From Myxococcales bacterium (GTDB taxonomy: Bacteria; Myxococcota_A; Polyangia; Polyangiales; GCA-016699535), in assembly GCA_016699535.1 (NCBI GenBank), contig CP064980.1:310001-374000 (forward strand): 64,000 bases of DNA, in the 5' to 3' direction. The position numbers and the translations under genes were made by a program. Positions within the stretch are counted from its first letter, which is position 1. Each line of letters opens with the position of its first letter. Of the stretch, positions 27,303-35,999 are shown one piece after another. Below the pieces are notes generated by a model that made no database searches, was not told where the DNA came from, and saw only the letters and a list, made by a program, of their open reading frames with translations.

Positions 27303-28847
27303 CTAAAGGGCTGACAAGTCATACCAATCCAGTGATTCGATCGAAACTGGGGCATCAGAAAAACTAGCTCTTATCTTAACGTTTTCGTTTTTAGGAAAAA
27401 GACGCTCGGTGAAGACAACTTTTCCGTCGTTTGCAAAGACTTCCATCGACGTGTGGTCAAAGAAAACGCGCAAATGAATTCGGCCATTTTCAGCAACCAG
27501 AGGCGCCGTGTGAACCACTCCAAAATCAGGAGAAAACCCCGTGATACCTGATGCACTTCGATCCACAGAAAGCTCTTGCTTCTTGGCCGAATAACTCACG
27601 GTGCAAGTCTCATGTTCGCCTGTATGGATAACAACAGAAAAAGCATTTTTTAGATCGTCTACTTTTACCGTAGCCGAAAGTTCAAAACCGCGAGCCCTAA
27701 GCTCGCGCAAAAAGGCATTTGCTTCATCGACGGAGACATCTCTGATGCTTCGATGATTTTTCTGAAGCACGGCAAGTTCGCTGACAGGTTTTTGAACAAG
27801 TTGTATTTTGTGCTTGCTTTGTCTCAAGGACAAAACACGTGGCAGGGAAAAAGCCCCTCGCCATCCCGAGCTCGGTATTTTATCCGCATAGTTCCAGTTA
27901 TTCATCCAGCCAATCCAAATGCGTCTTCCATCCCTCAGATCGTTCCACGATTGTGCTGCATAAAAATCAGCTCCATAATCTGCCCACACTATTGTGTCTC
28001 GCGGATACAGTGGCTTGAAGGTTTTGCCATCAAAGTCCCCGATAAAGTATTGATTACCACTTCCTCCAGCGGGCGCTCCGTTGTTAATGCCAACGCTTAG
28101 CACCCACTTGCGCTTGGAAGTCCCCTCAATCGCAAGCTCAAACAAATCGGGCGTTTCCCAAACACCACCGTGCGATCCATAAGCAAGACCAAATTCACTT
28201 GCTTTGATCCAGTTCTTTAGATCGGCAGAGTGATAAAAATGGATGCGATCTTTGACGGCCAAAGCCATAACCCAATGCCCTTTTTCATCGCCGTACCAAA
28301 ACACTTTTGGATCTCGAAAATCCGGGCTGCCCTGAGGCGTCTTGAGCACAGGATTACCCTCGTACTTTTTCCAATTGCGACCTTGGTCGCGACTGTACGC
28401 AAGACTCTGCTGCTGTGCTTTGTCTTTGTCGTGGGAGAAAATCGCCACCATCGCCTCAGGACCGAATCCCGCGGTGTTGTGCCAATCGATTACCGCGCTG
28501 CCCGAAAAAATCGTGCCAAGCGCGTCCGGATAAAGAGCAATCGGCAGATGCTTCCAATGCACAAGATCCTGACTTACCGCATGCCCCCAATGCATGGGTC
28601 CCCACACGATGTCATTTGGATTATATTGATAAAACAAATGGTATTCGCCCTTATAAAAGACAAGACCATTTGGATCGTTCATCCAGTGAGACTTTGGCGT
28701 GAAATGAAACGCTGGACGCAAAGAGTCACGACTTGCCTCGCTGCCCCCTTCTGTCATCGAAGACCTTTTCTCGCTTTGCTTGTGTTCAGGGGATGATGCG
28801 CAAGCCGCAAGAAGCAGTGGAGCGCAGATCAACATTTTTAAATACAT
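27303..28847 (-). CDS. GH32 glycoside hydrolase (beta-fructosidase-type) lipoprotein
   Basis: A secreted or outer-surface fructan/sucrose hydrolase. Signal peptide and lipobox (LLLAAC, Cys16) are present. The catalytic WMNDPNG (Asp58) is intact, as are FRDPKVF and WETPDLF; the usual EC is ET here, which still gives the acid Glu. The C-terminal beta-sandwich is also present. The ribosome site AGGTGGG lies at a proper distance from ATG 28847. It follows an SDR gene on the same strand, which is truncated in this copy. A 5' fragment of this gene is repeated at 32587-32925. Confidence 0.85.
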   Translation of the reverse strand: MYLKMLICAPLLLAACASSPEHKQSEKRSSMTEGGSEASRDSLRPAFHFTPKSHWMNDPNGLVFYKGEYHLFYQYNPNDIVWGPMHWGHAVSQDLVHWKHLPIALYPDALGTIFSGSAVIDWHNTAGFGPEAMVAIFSHDKDKAQQQSLAYSRDQGRNWKKYEGNPVLKTPQGSPDFRDPKVFWYGDEKGHWVMALAVKDRIHFYHSADLKNWIKASEFGLAYGSHGGVWETPDLFELAIEGTSKRKWVLSVGINNGAPAGGSGNQYFIGDFDGKTFKPLYPRDTIVWADYGADFYAAQSWNDLRDGRRIWIGWMNNWNYADKIPSSGWRGAFSLPRVLSLRQSKHKIQLVQKPVSELAVLQKNHRSIRDVSVDEANAFLRELRARGFELSATVKVDDLKNAFSVVIHTGEHETCTVSYSAKKQELSVDRSASGITGFSPDFGVVHTAPLVAENGRIHLRVFFDHTSMEVFANDGKVVFTERLFPKNENVKIRASFSDAPVSIESLDWYDLSAL

Positions 28848-29315
28848 AACCATACCCACCTAGATATATTTCGTTGGACTCCGTTAAGGGTTGTGCTTCG
28901 TCATGACAACGCGCGGAATCAACACATCCTTGGGACGACTCAGTACGAACAAAATTGTTTCAGCAACGTCTTTGGTTTTCATCATCCATGGTTGCCCATG
29001 TGCCCAAGCACGTCCCGCACGCTCATAGAGCTTACTCTCAAAACCTCCAGGGAAAAAGGCTGTTAGTTTAATCTGCGATTTCTCCTTTTCCAAATCCAAA
29101 CGCAAGGTTTTGGTGTACCCAGCGAATGCCCATTTTGATGCGCCATAGGATTTCCAACCTTTGTTGTCACCTTCTTTGAGATCAGGCACCGCAGAGGTCG
29201 AAATTACATTTACAATATGAGCGTTTTTCTGCTTTTTCAGATAAGGCAACATCGCTTCGGTGAACTGAATATTACCCAAAGCATTCACCGCAACAACATT
29301 ATCACGTAGTTCAGG
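28509..29315. repeat. Host duplication X1 (left copy)
   Basis: This 807-base stretch covers the 5' part of the GH32 gene and the 3' part of the SDR gene. It is nearly identical to 32587-33392. The two copies flank a 3.27-kb island. Confidence 0.9.
28884..29315 (-). pseudogene. 3' part of SDR gene, 5' end replaced by IS91-type end
   Basis: Residues matching the C-terminal half of the SDR at 32962-33820 (VNALGN, KSYGASKWAFAG with YxxxK). The N-terminal half including TGASSGLG is missing. The frame runs at its 5' side into the repeat at 29316, so this is a truncated copy. Confidence 0.85.
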
Positions 29316-29720
29316 AAGCCTAGGGATTCCGAAGGAGGAATTTGAAGTTCGGAAGGTGGATTTGGCAAGCAAACGCCATGGAAAAAGGGTCGTGGCCGCC
29401 GTAGCAAGTTGGCTTGGGGAACCAGAGCGCAGAATGGACCGAATAGTGACCAGTGTGCCACAGCCCGACGGGAAAAATCCAAGAATGAGGCAACGCGGGC
29501 GCAGCGGGGCATCACGGTCCTGTTGAGTCAGCCGGCAAAGAGTAAGAATAGTTGTGGGGTTGATGCCGGCTGCCTCGGTGGCGAACGACTGCTCGGCGCT
29601 TTTCCGGCATCCACAAACTCAACTATTTTCGTCTTGCCGCCGCAGGAGGGGCATGGGCAGCAAGCACGCCGTGATACCTGAGGAGGGGAAACCTCGGATC
29701 TCGCTGAATCGTCGAAGGAT
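29316..29720 (-). mobile_element. IS91-type transposase remnant, copy 1
   Basis: Minus-strand translation shows RYHGVLAAHA (29650-29679), a hallmark of IS91/Y2 HUH transposases near their C-terminus, and in the neighbouring frame CPSCGGKTKIVEFVD, a zinc-ribbon seen at the end of that family. The part 29316-29654 is repeated at 31316-31654. On the left the element is preceded by GTTC three bases away (GAAC on the element strand), matching the IS91 target preference. Degraded, not functional. Confidence 0.65.
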
Positions 29721-29729
29721 AACGTCTAC

Positions 29730-29978
29730 ATGAACTTTACTTGTTTCGAGGGCACATTAGGCTGGCGCAGTTGCCAAGGGAGCAACAAAGGCTTTTTGGT
29801 TGGTGGTTGTAATGGCTTTCCATTGAAGGAAGATCCCTTTGATGGAGGACTTGGTTACCGTATCCAAAATTGCGGAGGCACAAACAACGCATCTGGCATA
29901 GCCAAGATTTGTGTCCAGAGCGAAGGCACCTGGGACTATAAAGACTATGTTGACGTTGCCGCGGGATATCTTAACTAA
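29730..29978 (+). CDS. Fragment of a Cys-rich secreted-type protein
   Basis: An 82-residue frame (MNFTCFEGTLGWRSC and onward) rich in Gly, Cys and Asn, ending naturally at 29978. No signal peptide is seen. It looks like the C-terminal part of a larger extracellular protein whose beginning was removed. Probably a passenger of the mobile region. Weak evidence. Confidence 0.35.
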   Translation: MNFTCFEGTLGWRSCQGSNKGFLVGGCNGFPLKEDPFDGGLGYRIQNCGGTNNASGIAKICVQSEGTWDYKDYVDVAAGYLN

Positions 29979-30110
29979 GGGCAAAGAAAGAAAACTGAAA
30001 GCTCATAACCTATGGCATTATACGGGGCGCATGGCTGAGGCCGTGGTTGGATTTTTTTCGACGAGAAACACCTTAATCCCAGCGTGCGATTTCATGATTC
30101 TAAAAAAGCG

Positions 30111-31121
30111 ATGACGTTTTCCGATAGTGACAAAAAAAAATATGTTTACCGTGTAGAAGATAGATCATTGCTTTTGCCATTCTTCCGACAATTTTTCTGG
30201 CGACCAATCCTGCAGTTTATTCCAAAAACGATTTCACCCAATGTTTTAACCATATGTGGCAATTCTTTTGCTTGGTTTTCTTTTCTTTTGATCGTGTTGG
30301 CGCCCAACTCTTCAAAGCTCGTTTTCCTAGTATCGGGCCTCTGTATTGCGGCATACATCACGATTGACAACCTTGATGGAGAGCATGCTAGGCGTACTGA
30401 TCGCGCTTCAAAGCTTGGGGAATTTTTGGACCATTGGTTTGACAATTACAGCGCAGCGTTGTGTGTTTTTGGTTTCGCTCTGATGCTTGACTTGAGTCAA
30501 GGTTTCACTCTTTTGGGAGTTGGGACAGTATGTTGGGTGAGTATGATCACATTTTGGGAGCATCTTCGAAGAGGAGAGGTGGTTTTAGGTTTCGTTGGCA
30601 ATATAGAAGCCATGACATCAATCATTCTGACCTACGCGTCTGCTCTTATCTTTGGCGTGGAAACTATCAACCAAAAATTCCTGTTTTCGTACCTTTCAAT
30701 CCCCGAAACACTTTTTCTTGTCATGAGCATTGGTGTTCTGGTTAGTCTTATGTCCCCCATTCGGCGTTTGCGAAATCATTTTTCAGACCTTCTAGCGCCC
30801 AGCATTTCCTTTGTTTTGCTCGTAATCTGGGCTGAAAACACACAAGGGCCTCTGCTGCTTCACGGTTTGCTGCTACTGCTTCTGGGCAACTACTATGCAG
30901 GAAAATTTGTTGTCGCCAGATTTGGACATCAGGCGATAAAAATTTCTGATCCCTTTCTTGTCATGGTGCTTGTCTTAATGAATGCGGCAGGTTGGTTGTT
31001 CCCTTTGCCGCAACATCAAGAAACAATTTTGGGGTGTTTGTTGTTCTTGTATCTTTTTGCAAGAGTCATGCTTGAGTTCTTTGGAACCATAACAACCATA
31101 TCCAAACATTTCACGATGTGA
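30111..31121 (+). CDS. CDP-alcohol phosphotransferase family (choline/ethanolamine-type)
   Basis: A 336-residue membrane protein with the signature D-x2-D-G-x2-A-R-x8-G-x3-D-x3-D: DNLDGEHAR (Asp87, Asp90) and GEFLDHWFD (Asp107, Asp111). About 8 membrane segments. Such enzymes transfer a phospho-alcohol from a CDP donor to diacylglycerol or related lipids. It lies inside the island between two IS91-type ends and may have been carried there. An in-frame extension upstream (SVRFHDSKKA) might be part of a longer gene if one T is missing in the T-run near 30052-30058. Choice of ATG 30111 is by fold. Confidence 0.8.
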   Translation: MTFSDSDKKKYVYRVEDRSLLLPFFRQFFWRPILQFIPKTISPNVLTICGNSFAWFSFLLIVLAPNSSKLVFLVSGLCIAAYITIDNLDGEHARRTDRASKLGEFLDHWFDNYSAALCVFGFALMLDLSQGFTLLGVGTVCWVSMITFWEHLRRGEVVLGFVGNIEAMTSIILTYASALIFGVETINQKFLFSYLSIPETLFLVMSIGVLVSLMSPIRRLRNHFSDLLAPSISFVLLVIWAENTQGPLLLHGLLLLLLGNYYAGKFVVARFGHQAIKISDPFLVMVLVLMNAAGWLFPLPQHQETILGCLLFLYLFARVMLEFFGTITTISKHFTM

Positions 31122-31315
31122 GTCTGGGATACCTGGGTAAAGCTACAGGCTTTACTCTTGATCGCTACTACCACCTGCGTCGTATCAACCAACCCACCAG
31201 CAGCAATACCCAAAACCCTTGGGCCGCGCGGCTGGGCCTTCCGCCAAGTCCGCAGCTGCAGCTGCTGTCATCCTGCGTTGGCTCATGATTCGTTGCATTG
31301 CCGGCAGGGTTCAAT

Positions 31316-31654
31316 AAGCCTAGGGATTCCGAAGGAGGAATTTGAAGTTCGGAAGGTGGATTTGGCAAGCAAACGCCATGGAAAAAGGGTCGTGGCCGCC
31401 GTAGCAAGTTGGCTTGGGGAACCAGAGCGCAGAATGGACCGAATAGTGACCAGTGTGCCACAGCCCGACGGGAAAAATCCAAGAATGAGGCAACGCGGGC
31501 GCAGCGGGGCATCACGGTCCTGTTGAGTCAGCCAGCAAAGAGTAAGAATAGTTGTGGGGTTGATGCCGGCTGCCTCGGTGGCGAACGACTGCTCGGCGCT
31601 TTTCCGGCATCCACAAACTCAACTATTTTCGTCTTGCCGCCGCAGGAGGGGCAT
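31316..31654 (-). repeat. IS91-type end, copy 2
   Basis: Nearly identical to 29316-29654 (one visible substitution, ccggc/ccagc). The CPSCGGKTKIVEF segment is present; the RYHGVL part is not. It too is preceded by GTTC three bases before (31309-31312). The two copies lie exactly 2000 bases apart. Confidence 0.75.
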
Positions 31655-31797
31655 AGGCCCACATCGGGTTCTAATGTGGGGATCCCGAACATCTTTGATG
31701 TTCACCCCACCCGGGTCGTAGCACTTCCCTGCGGCCCAGAGCTACCGACCCTCCGAGCTTGAAGACTCTGTTTAGGTGTCATTTAATTTAAGTGTCA

Positions 31798-31878
31798 GGT
31801 CGCTTCATGTAGGCAACGTAAAGATTAAACTTTCTAGCACAAAGCGAACTAGCCCTACGTTGTCTACATGAAGCGACC
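31798..31878. repeat. Inverted repeat 23/23 bp, 35-bp spacer
   Basis: Arms at 31798-31820 and 31856-31878 match at 22 of 23 positions. GTGTC occurs just outside both arms. It lies between the IS91-type copy 2 and the IS110 fragment. It could be a small miniature element or a transcription stop; there is no T-run. Confidence 0.7.
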
Positions 31879-31906
31879 CTGTGTCTTGAAGATTTTATAG
31901 AAAAAG

Positions 31907-32539
31907 GTGGGAGCCTCCCTCGCGACCGTCGCGACCCAGGTTTTGGAAAAACCGTGTGTCAGCTTGCTGCGAGGCCTTGTTTTACGGCGAAACCAGTTGG
32001 CGCAGATGCGAGGTGATGAGCAGCGGCGCCTATCGCAAGCAAGGCATCCATGGATAAAGCGTCATCTTGAGCAAAGCATCGCTTATCTCAAAGAGCAGAC
32101 ACAGATGCTTGAGGCAGAAATCACAACCCTCCTTGAGGCAAACAGTACGCTTGGCTGCAGAGCAAGCCTACTTCAGAGTTTCAAAGGGATTGCTCAGAGC
32201 AGTGCAGCGTGCCTACTCAGTGATTTTCCTGAACTTGGCAGCCTTCGCCCTAAACAAGCCGCAGCCCTAGCCGGACTTGCCCCCTACAACTGCGATAGCG
32301 GGCGGTTTCGAGGCAAACGACGCATCCGCGGTGGCCGGGCCCATGTACGGCGCAGCGTGTACATGGCCATGCTTGTCGCCGTGCGTTTCAACGCAACACT
32401 CCCCATCTTCTACGAACGACTCATCGCAGCAGGAAAGCCACCCAAAGTCGCCCTCACAGCAGCGTCCCGAAAACTGCTTTGCATCCTCAATGCCATGCTG
32501 TGCGATGACTGTTCTTTTCGGCCTATGCCTGCAAACTAA
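31907..32539 (+). pseudogene. IS110/IS116-family transposase, N-terminally truncated
   Basis: The 210 residues correspond to the C-terminal domain of IS110-type DEDD transposases: the coiled coil (LRGLVLRRNQLAQMRGDEQ), then LLQSFKGIAQSSAACLLSD, AALAGLAPYNCDSG and RIRGGRAHVRRSVYMAML. The N-terminal DEDD catalytic half is missing. The remnant ends about 47 bases before the host duplication X2. Confidence 0.85.
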
Positions 32540-32586
32540 CATCTTTCTTCAAAACGGTTGCTGACACCTTTTTCACCTATTCTTTT

Positions 32587-32925
32587 AATCGTACCAAGCG
32601 CGTCCGGATAAAGAGCAATCGGCAGATGCTTCCAATGCACAAGATCCTGACTTACCGCATGCCCCCAATGCATGGGTCCCCACACGATGTCATTTGGATT
32701 ATATTGATAAAACAAATGGTATTCGCCCTTATAAAAGACAAGACCATTTGGATCGTTCATCCAGTGAGACTTTGGCGTGAAATGAAACGCTGGACGCAAA
32801 GAGTCACGGCTTGCCTCGCTGCCCCCTTCTGTCATCGAAGACCTTTTCTCGCTTTGCTTGTGTTCAGGGGATGATGCGCAAGCCGCAAGAAGCAGTGGAG
32901 CGCAGATCAACATTTTTAAATACAT
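32587..32925 (-). pseudogene. 5' fragment of GH32 gene
   Basis: First about 113 codons of the GH32 lipoprotein, including signal peptide and WMNDPNG, then lost into the IS110 tail. Duplicate of the 5' end of the gene at 27303-28847. Confidence 0.9.
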
Positions 32926-33392
32926 AACCATACCCACCTAGATATATTTCGTTGGACTCCGTTAAGGGTTGTGCTTCGTCATGACAACGCGCGGAATCAA
33001 CACATCCTCGGGACGACTCAGTACAAACAAAATGTTTCAGCAACGTCTTTGGTTTTCATCATCCATGGTTGCTCATGTGCCAAAGCACGTCCCGCACGCT
33101 CATAGAGCTTACTCTCAAAACCTCCAGGGAAAAAGGCTGTTAGTTTAATCTGCGATTTCTCCTTTTCCAAATCCAAACGCAAGGCTTTGGTGTACCCAGC
33201 GAATGCCCATTTTGATGCGCCATAGGATTTCCAACCTTTGTTGTCACCTTCTTTGAGATCAGGCACCGCAGAGGTCGAAATTACATTTACAATATGAGCG
33301 TTTTTCTGCTTTTTCAGATAAGGCAACATCGCTTCGGTGAACTGAATATTACCCAAAGCATTCACCGCAAAAACATTATCGCGTAGTTCAGG
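32587..33392. repeat. Host duplication X2 (right copy)
   Basis: Matches 28509-29315, with one base missing near 33033 and scattered substitutions. It holds the start of the GH32 gene and the 3' part of the SDR gene, joined on the right to the complete SDR 5' end. Confidence 0.9.
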
Positions 33393-33820
33393 TCGTTTTT
33401 TTTCAAGTTGATCGTCGGTCCATACTCCAGCGTTGTTTACCAAAATGTCTACTCTTTTATAGTTAGAAAAAACCCACTTCACTGCCTTTGCAATTTGTGG
33501 CGCTCGGCGAATATCACAAAGTACATAGTCTGCCTTGCCATCTTTAGCTTGTATTTCACGCACAACGTGTTCGAGTTCAGTTTTTCATTGGAAAGGAGGA
33601 CAAGTACAGCGCCACATGCTGAAGCATCGAGTGCAAGCTGCTTACCCAACCCGGAGCTTGCGCCGGTCACAAGCATCACTTTGCCAGCAAGATTGCGGTA
33701 CGCCGTGCACTTTGAATGCTTGGGGGAGGAAACTCGCTCAGCCAAAGAATGAGAATCGAAGACACAAATAAAAAAACACAAAGCAATCAACCACGTACGT
33801 ATTTTACCCAAACGATGCAT
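32962..33820 (-). CDS. SDR-family oxidoreductase with signal peptide, frameshifted
   Basis: Start ATG 33820 follows an AAGGAG site. The N-terminus is a signal or anchor (IRTWLIALCFFICVFDSHSLA), unusual for a short-chain dehydrogenase. Then NAD(P) motif TGASSGLG, LVNNAG and YGASK. Two breaks: one A missing in the run (plus T's 33581-33585), which when restored gives NEKTELEHVVREIQ, and one T missing near 33033 that truncates the end; copy 1 shows the natural end LIPRVVMTKHNP. Downstream of nhaP on the same strand, before GH32. Confidence 0.8.
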
Positions 33821-33852
33821 CTTACAACTCCTTGGCCTTTTTTCAGATCGAT

Positions 33853-35082
33853 CTAACTTCCACTTTCCGGTGTACGCCGGCAGGCCCACTTAAGGACGGA
33901 AGGAATACTCAGACCTTGTATTACGATTGAAAAAAGAACAACCCCAAACACAAGATCGATAAGCAACTTACGATATGCAAAATCAGCTGGCAGACCTAGC
34001 GCAAGCACCATCGATAGTCCACCACGCAAGCCACCCCAACTTAACACAGCAGTCCATGACGTCGGCAATTGTTCTTTGCTTCGTTGCACCGAACGCTTCA
34101 CCAACCAAACGACAAAAAAACGTCCGATCAGCAACGACAGCCAGGCAAAGACCACAAGGTCAAGGTGCGAGCCAAGCCTGCGTAAATTGATTTCCTCACC
34201 AATAAGAAGAAAAACAAATGAATTGGAGACAAAGACCGCATACTCCCAAAAACCAGCTACCGCCTCATGACTGCGCTCCGATAGACCAAACTTTGCACCA
34301 ACATTGCCACATGCCATACCAGCCGCGACGACAGCAAGCACACCCGATACATGCAGTTGCCCAGCAAACATATGACTTGCAAAAACCGCAACGGTGCTAA
34401 GCGTGATTTCAACTAAACGATCATCGCTAAAGGTCAGCAAATAGGAAACCAGTAAGCCAATGACTGCTCCAAGCCCAAGGCCACCTAAAACCTCCCAAGC
34501 GAAAAAGCGTGATACCCATGCAAAACTAAGCACGTGCTCCGTGTGTCCTAAGCTAAGATTCGCAGCCAGCACCGTAAAGAGCACCACAGCAACGCCATCG
34601 TTTAGCAGAGACTCACCTTCCATAACCACACTCAAACGTTTTGGGGCACCGAGTTCTTTGAAAAGCGCGATTACACTCACTGGATCAGTTGCCGCAAGCA
34701 TCGAAGCAAAAAGCAGCGCAACACCCCAGCCCCAGTTGATTCCCGCATAGCGACCCAAATACACACTGAGCGTTGCAGCAATGGCGGTGGCGAGCAACAC
34801 GCCGGGGAAGGCAAGCAATGTAATAATGCGAATGTTTTTGAAAAAAACGTTGAAACTTAAATGAAAAGCAGCTTCAAACAAAAGCACCGGCAAAAAAAAG
34901 TCCATCAACAAATGCGGTGTAAGACGCAAACCATGAAGAGGCAGACCGGGCCAGGTCCACGATAAATGCCGCAAAAGCAAACCCGCCGCCACCAGCGCCA
35001 CCGTGTACGGAACACGAATCCGGGCTGCAATCACCGCAACGACACTGGCAACCAGCAATAACAAAAGAAGCGTGCTTTGCAT
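33853..35082 (-). CDS. Na+/H+ antiporter, CPA1/NhaP family
   Basis: A 409-residue cation/proton antiporter with about 12 membrane helices. The FASMLAATDPVSVIALFKEL segment and MEGESLLNDGVAVVLF match the CPA1 ion-binding region (ND/DP pattern). Late WGGLRGGLSMVLALGLP is also typical. Start ATG 35082 (MQSTLLLLLL) is preferred over an upstream TTG. It is 32 bases ahead of the SDR gene. Its start lies 54 bases from the left inverted repeat of the RAYT unit. Confidence 0.88.
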   Translation of the reverse strand: MQSTLLLLLLVASVVAVIAARIRVPYTVALVAAGLLLRHLSWTWPGLPLHGLRLTPHLLMDFFLPVLLFEAAFHLSFNVFFKNIRIITLLAFPGVLLATAIAATLSVYLGRYAGINWGWGVALLFASMLAATDPVSVIALFKELGAPKRLSVVMEGESLLNDGVAVVLFTVLAANLSLGHTEHVLSFAWVSRFFAWEVLGGLGLGAVIGLLVSYLLTFSDDRLVEITLSTVAVFASHMFAGQLHVSGVLAVVAAGMACGNVGAKFGLSERSHEAVAGFWEYAVFVSNSFVFLLIGEEINLRRLGSHLDLVVFAWLSLLIGRFFVVWLVKRSVQRSKEQLPTSWTAVLSWGGLRGGLSMVLALGLPADFAYRKLLIDLVFGVVLFSIVIQGLSIPSVLKWACRRTPESGS

Positions 35083-35135
35083 GCTCCCAGTCCTACCTTT
35101 ATCAAGATGGGATTGAAAGAGACACCCCCTCAACA

Positions 35136-35976
35136 CGGGGTCACTTTCCCAGCAATTGCAGCCCTTTAAAACAGGCCTTTACGCCACCAGTTTTGCCGTT
35201 TCTCGCTACTCGCAAAAACTATCTCGCAGAGGTTCCATCTGGACGAAGGACACCTTTAAAACACTTGTCTCCTCGTACCTGCGTGCCAAACACGTCGAAT
35301 TCCTTATCCCAGCCTTGGCGGCGGGCTCGATACTCGCTAAGCCATTTGGCGTACGAAGCTTGTCGCCCTTTAGCGGTAGTAGCAAGTGCGAGATACCAAG
35401 GACTCGGAGTCCACAGACACTCCGGAATCGTAAGACTTGGTTCACCTAGATGAATATTCTTGGTACTCCACGCTAAATAACGTTTTGGCATACCCGACAA
35501 TTCGGGATTGAGATCAATATAGCCGCCAATAACTCTCATGTGATTGTCATTGGCGATCACCCGACATTCGTAGCGCTGTTCGAAAAGCTTGCCTGTTCCC
35601 CCTCGACGACGATTTCGATAGACGGCATATTTCTGACCAACAAACTTCATCAGCTTACTTAGTGTCTCGAGATTGGGCGGTGTCAGCGCATAGTGTATAT
35701 GGTTTGTTAGTAATGCAATGTGATGAAGTAAGCAGGGATACTTACTCAAGCCTTCTTCCAAAATCATAAGGTAGCGGCGACGCTCGACACTCGACGAGAA
35801 AAGAGTTCTTCGATTATTTCCACGCATATAGACGTGATGAACTCGGTCGGGAACGAGCACTTGATAACGGCATTTTCTTGGCATCATCCTTTATCGGCTC
35901 CTTCTCAACGAAGTTTCCGAATTGGATCATTTTATTCCTTTAAAAAGCAGCGAAAATTAGGTGGAAAGTGACCCCG
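35136..35976. mobile_element. RAYT unit with 14-bp terminal inverted repeats
   Basis: The left end CGGGGTCACTTTCC (35136-35149) is repeated inverted at 35963-35976. The unit encloses the RAYT gene. It sits in the gap between divergent nhaP and trkH, and the right end is 23 bases from the trkH start. Confidence 0.6.
35219..35887 (-). CDS. REP-associated tyrosine transposase (RAYT, IS200-like Y1)
   Basis: A 222-residue HUH nuclease relative. The metal site is in ALLTNHIHYALTP (H-I-H); other motifs are YMRGNNRRTLF, GKLFEQRYE and the catalytic-Tyr region YIDLNPELSG. Such enzymes act on short palindromic repeats spread in the genome. No IS200 ends with a partner gene are seen. Its own unit is bounded by the inverted repeat described separately. 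It is probably active or recently active, as the frame is intact. Confidence 0.87.
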   Translation of the reverse strand: MMPRKCRYQVLVPDRVHHVYMRGNNRRTLFSSSVERRRYLMILEEGLSKYPCLLHHIALLTNHIHYALTPPNLETLSKLMKFVGQKYAVYRNRRRGGTGKLFEQRYECRVIANDNHMRVIGGYIDLNPELSGMPKRYLAWSTKNIHLGEPSLTIPECLWTPSPWYLALATTAKGRQASYAKWLSEYRARRQGWDKEFDVFGTQVRGDKCFKGVLRPDGTSAR

Positions 35977-35999
35977 GGTTTTGTGGTAAAGCGTCATTT

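Noticed and set aside
29409..29681. Plus-strand frames in the 339-bp repeats
   Set aside because: The minus strand carries the IS91-like motifs; plus frames are shadows.
31137..31315. Short coding fragment after the phosphotransferase
   Set aside because: An open segment (GKATGFTLDRYYHLRR) exists but has no start, family or conserved context that I can identify.
28509..33392. Two separate functional GH32/SDR gene pairs
   Set aside because: Each duplicate lacks half of one gene; only one complete set exists.
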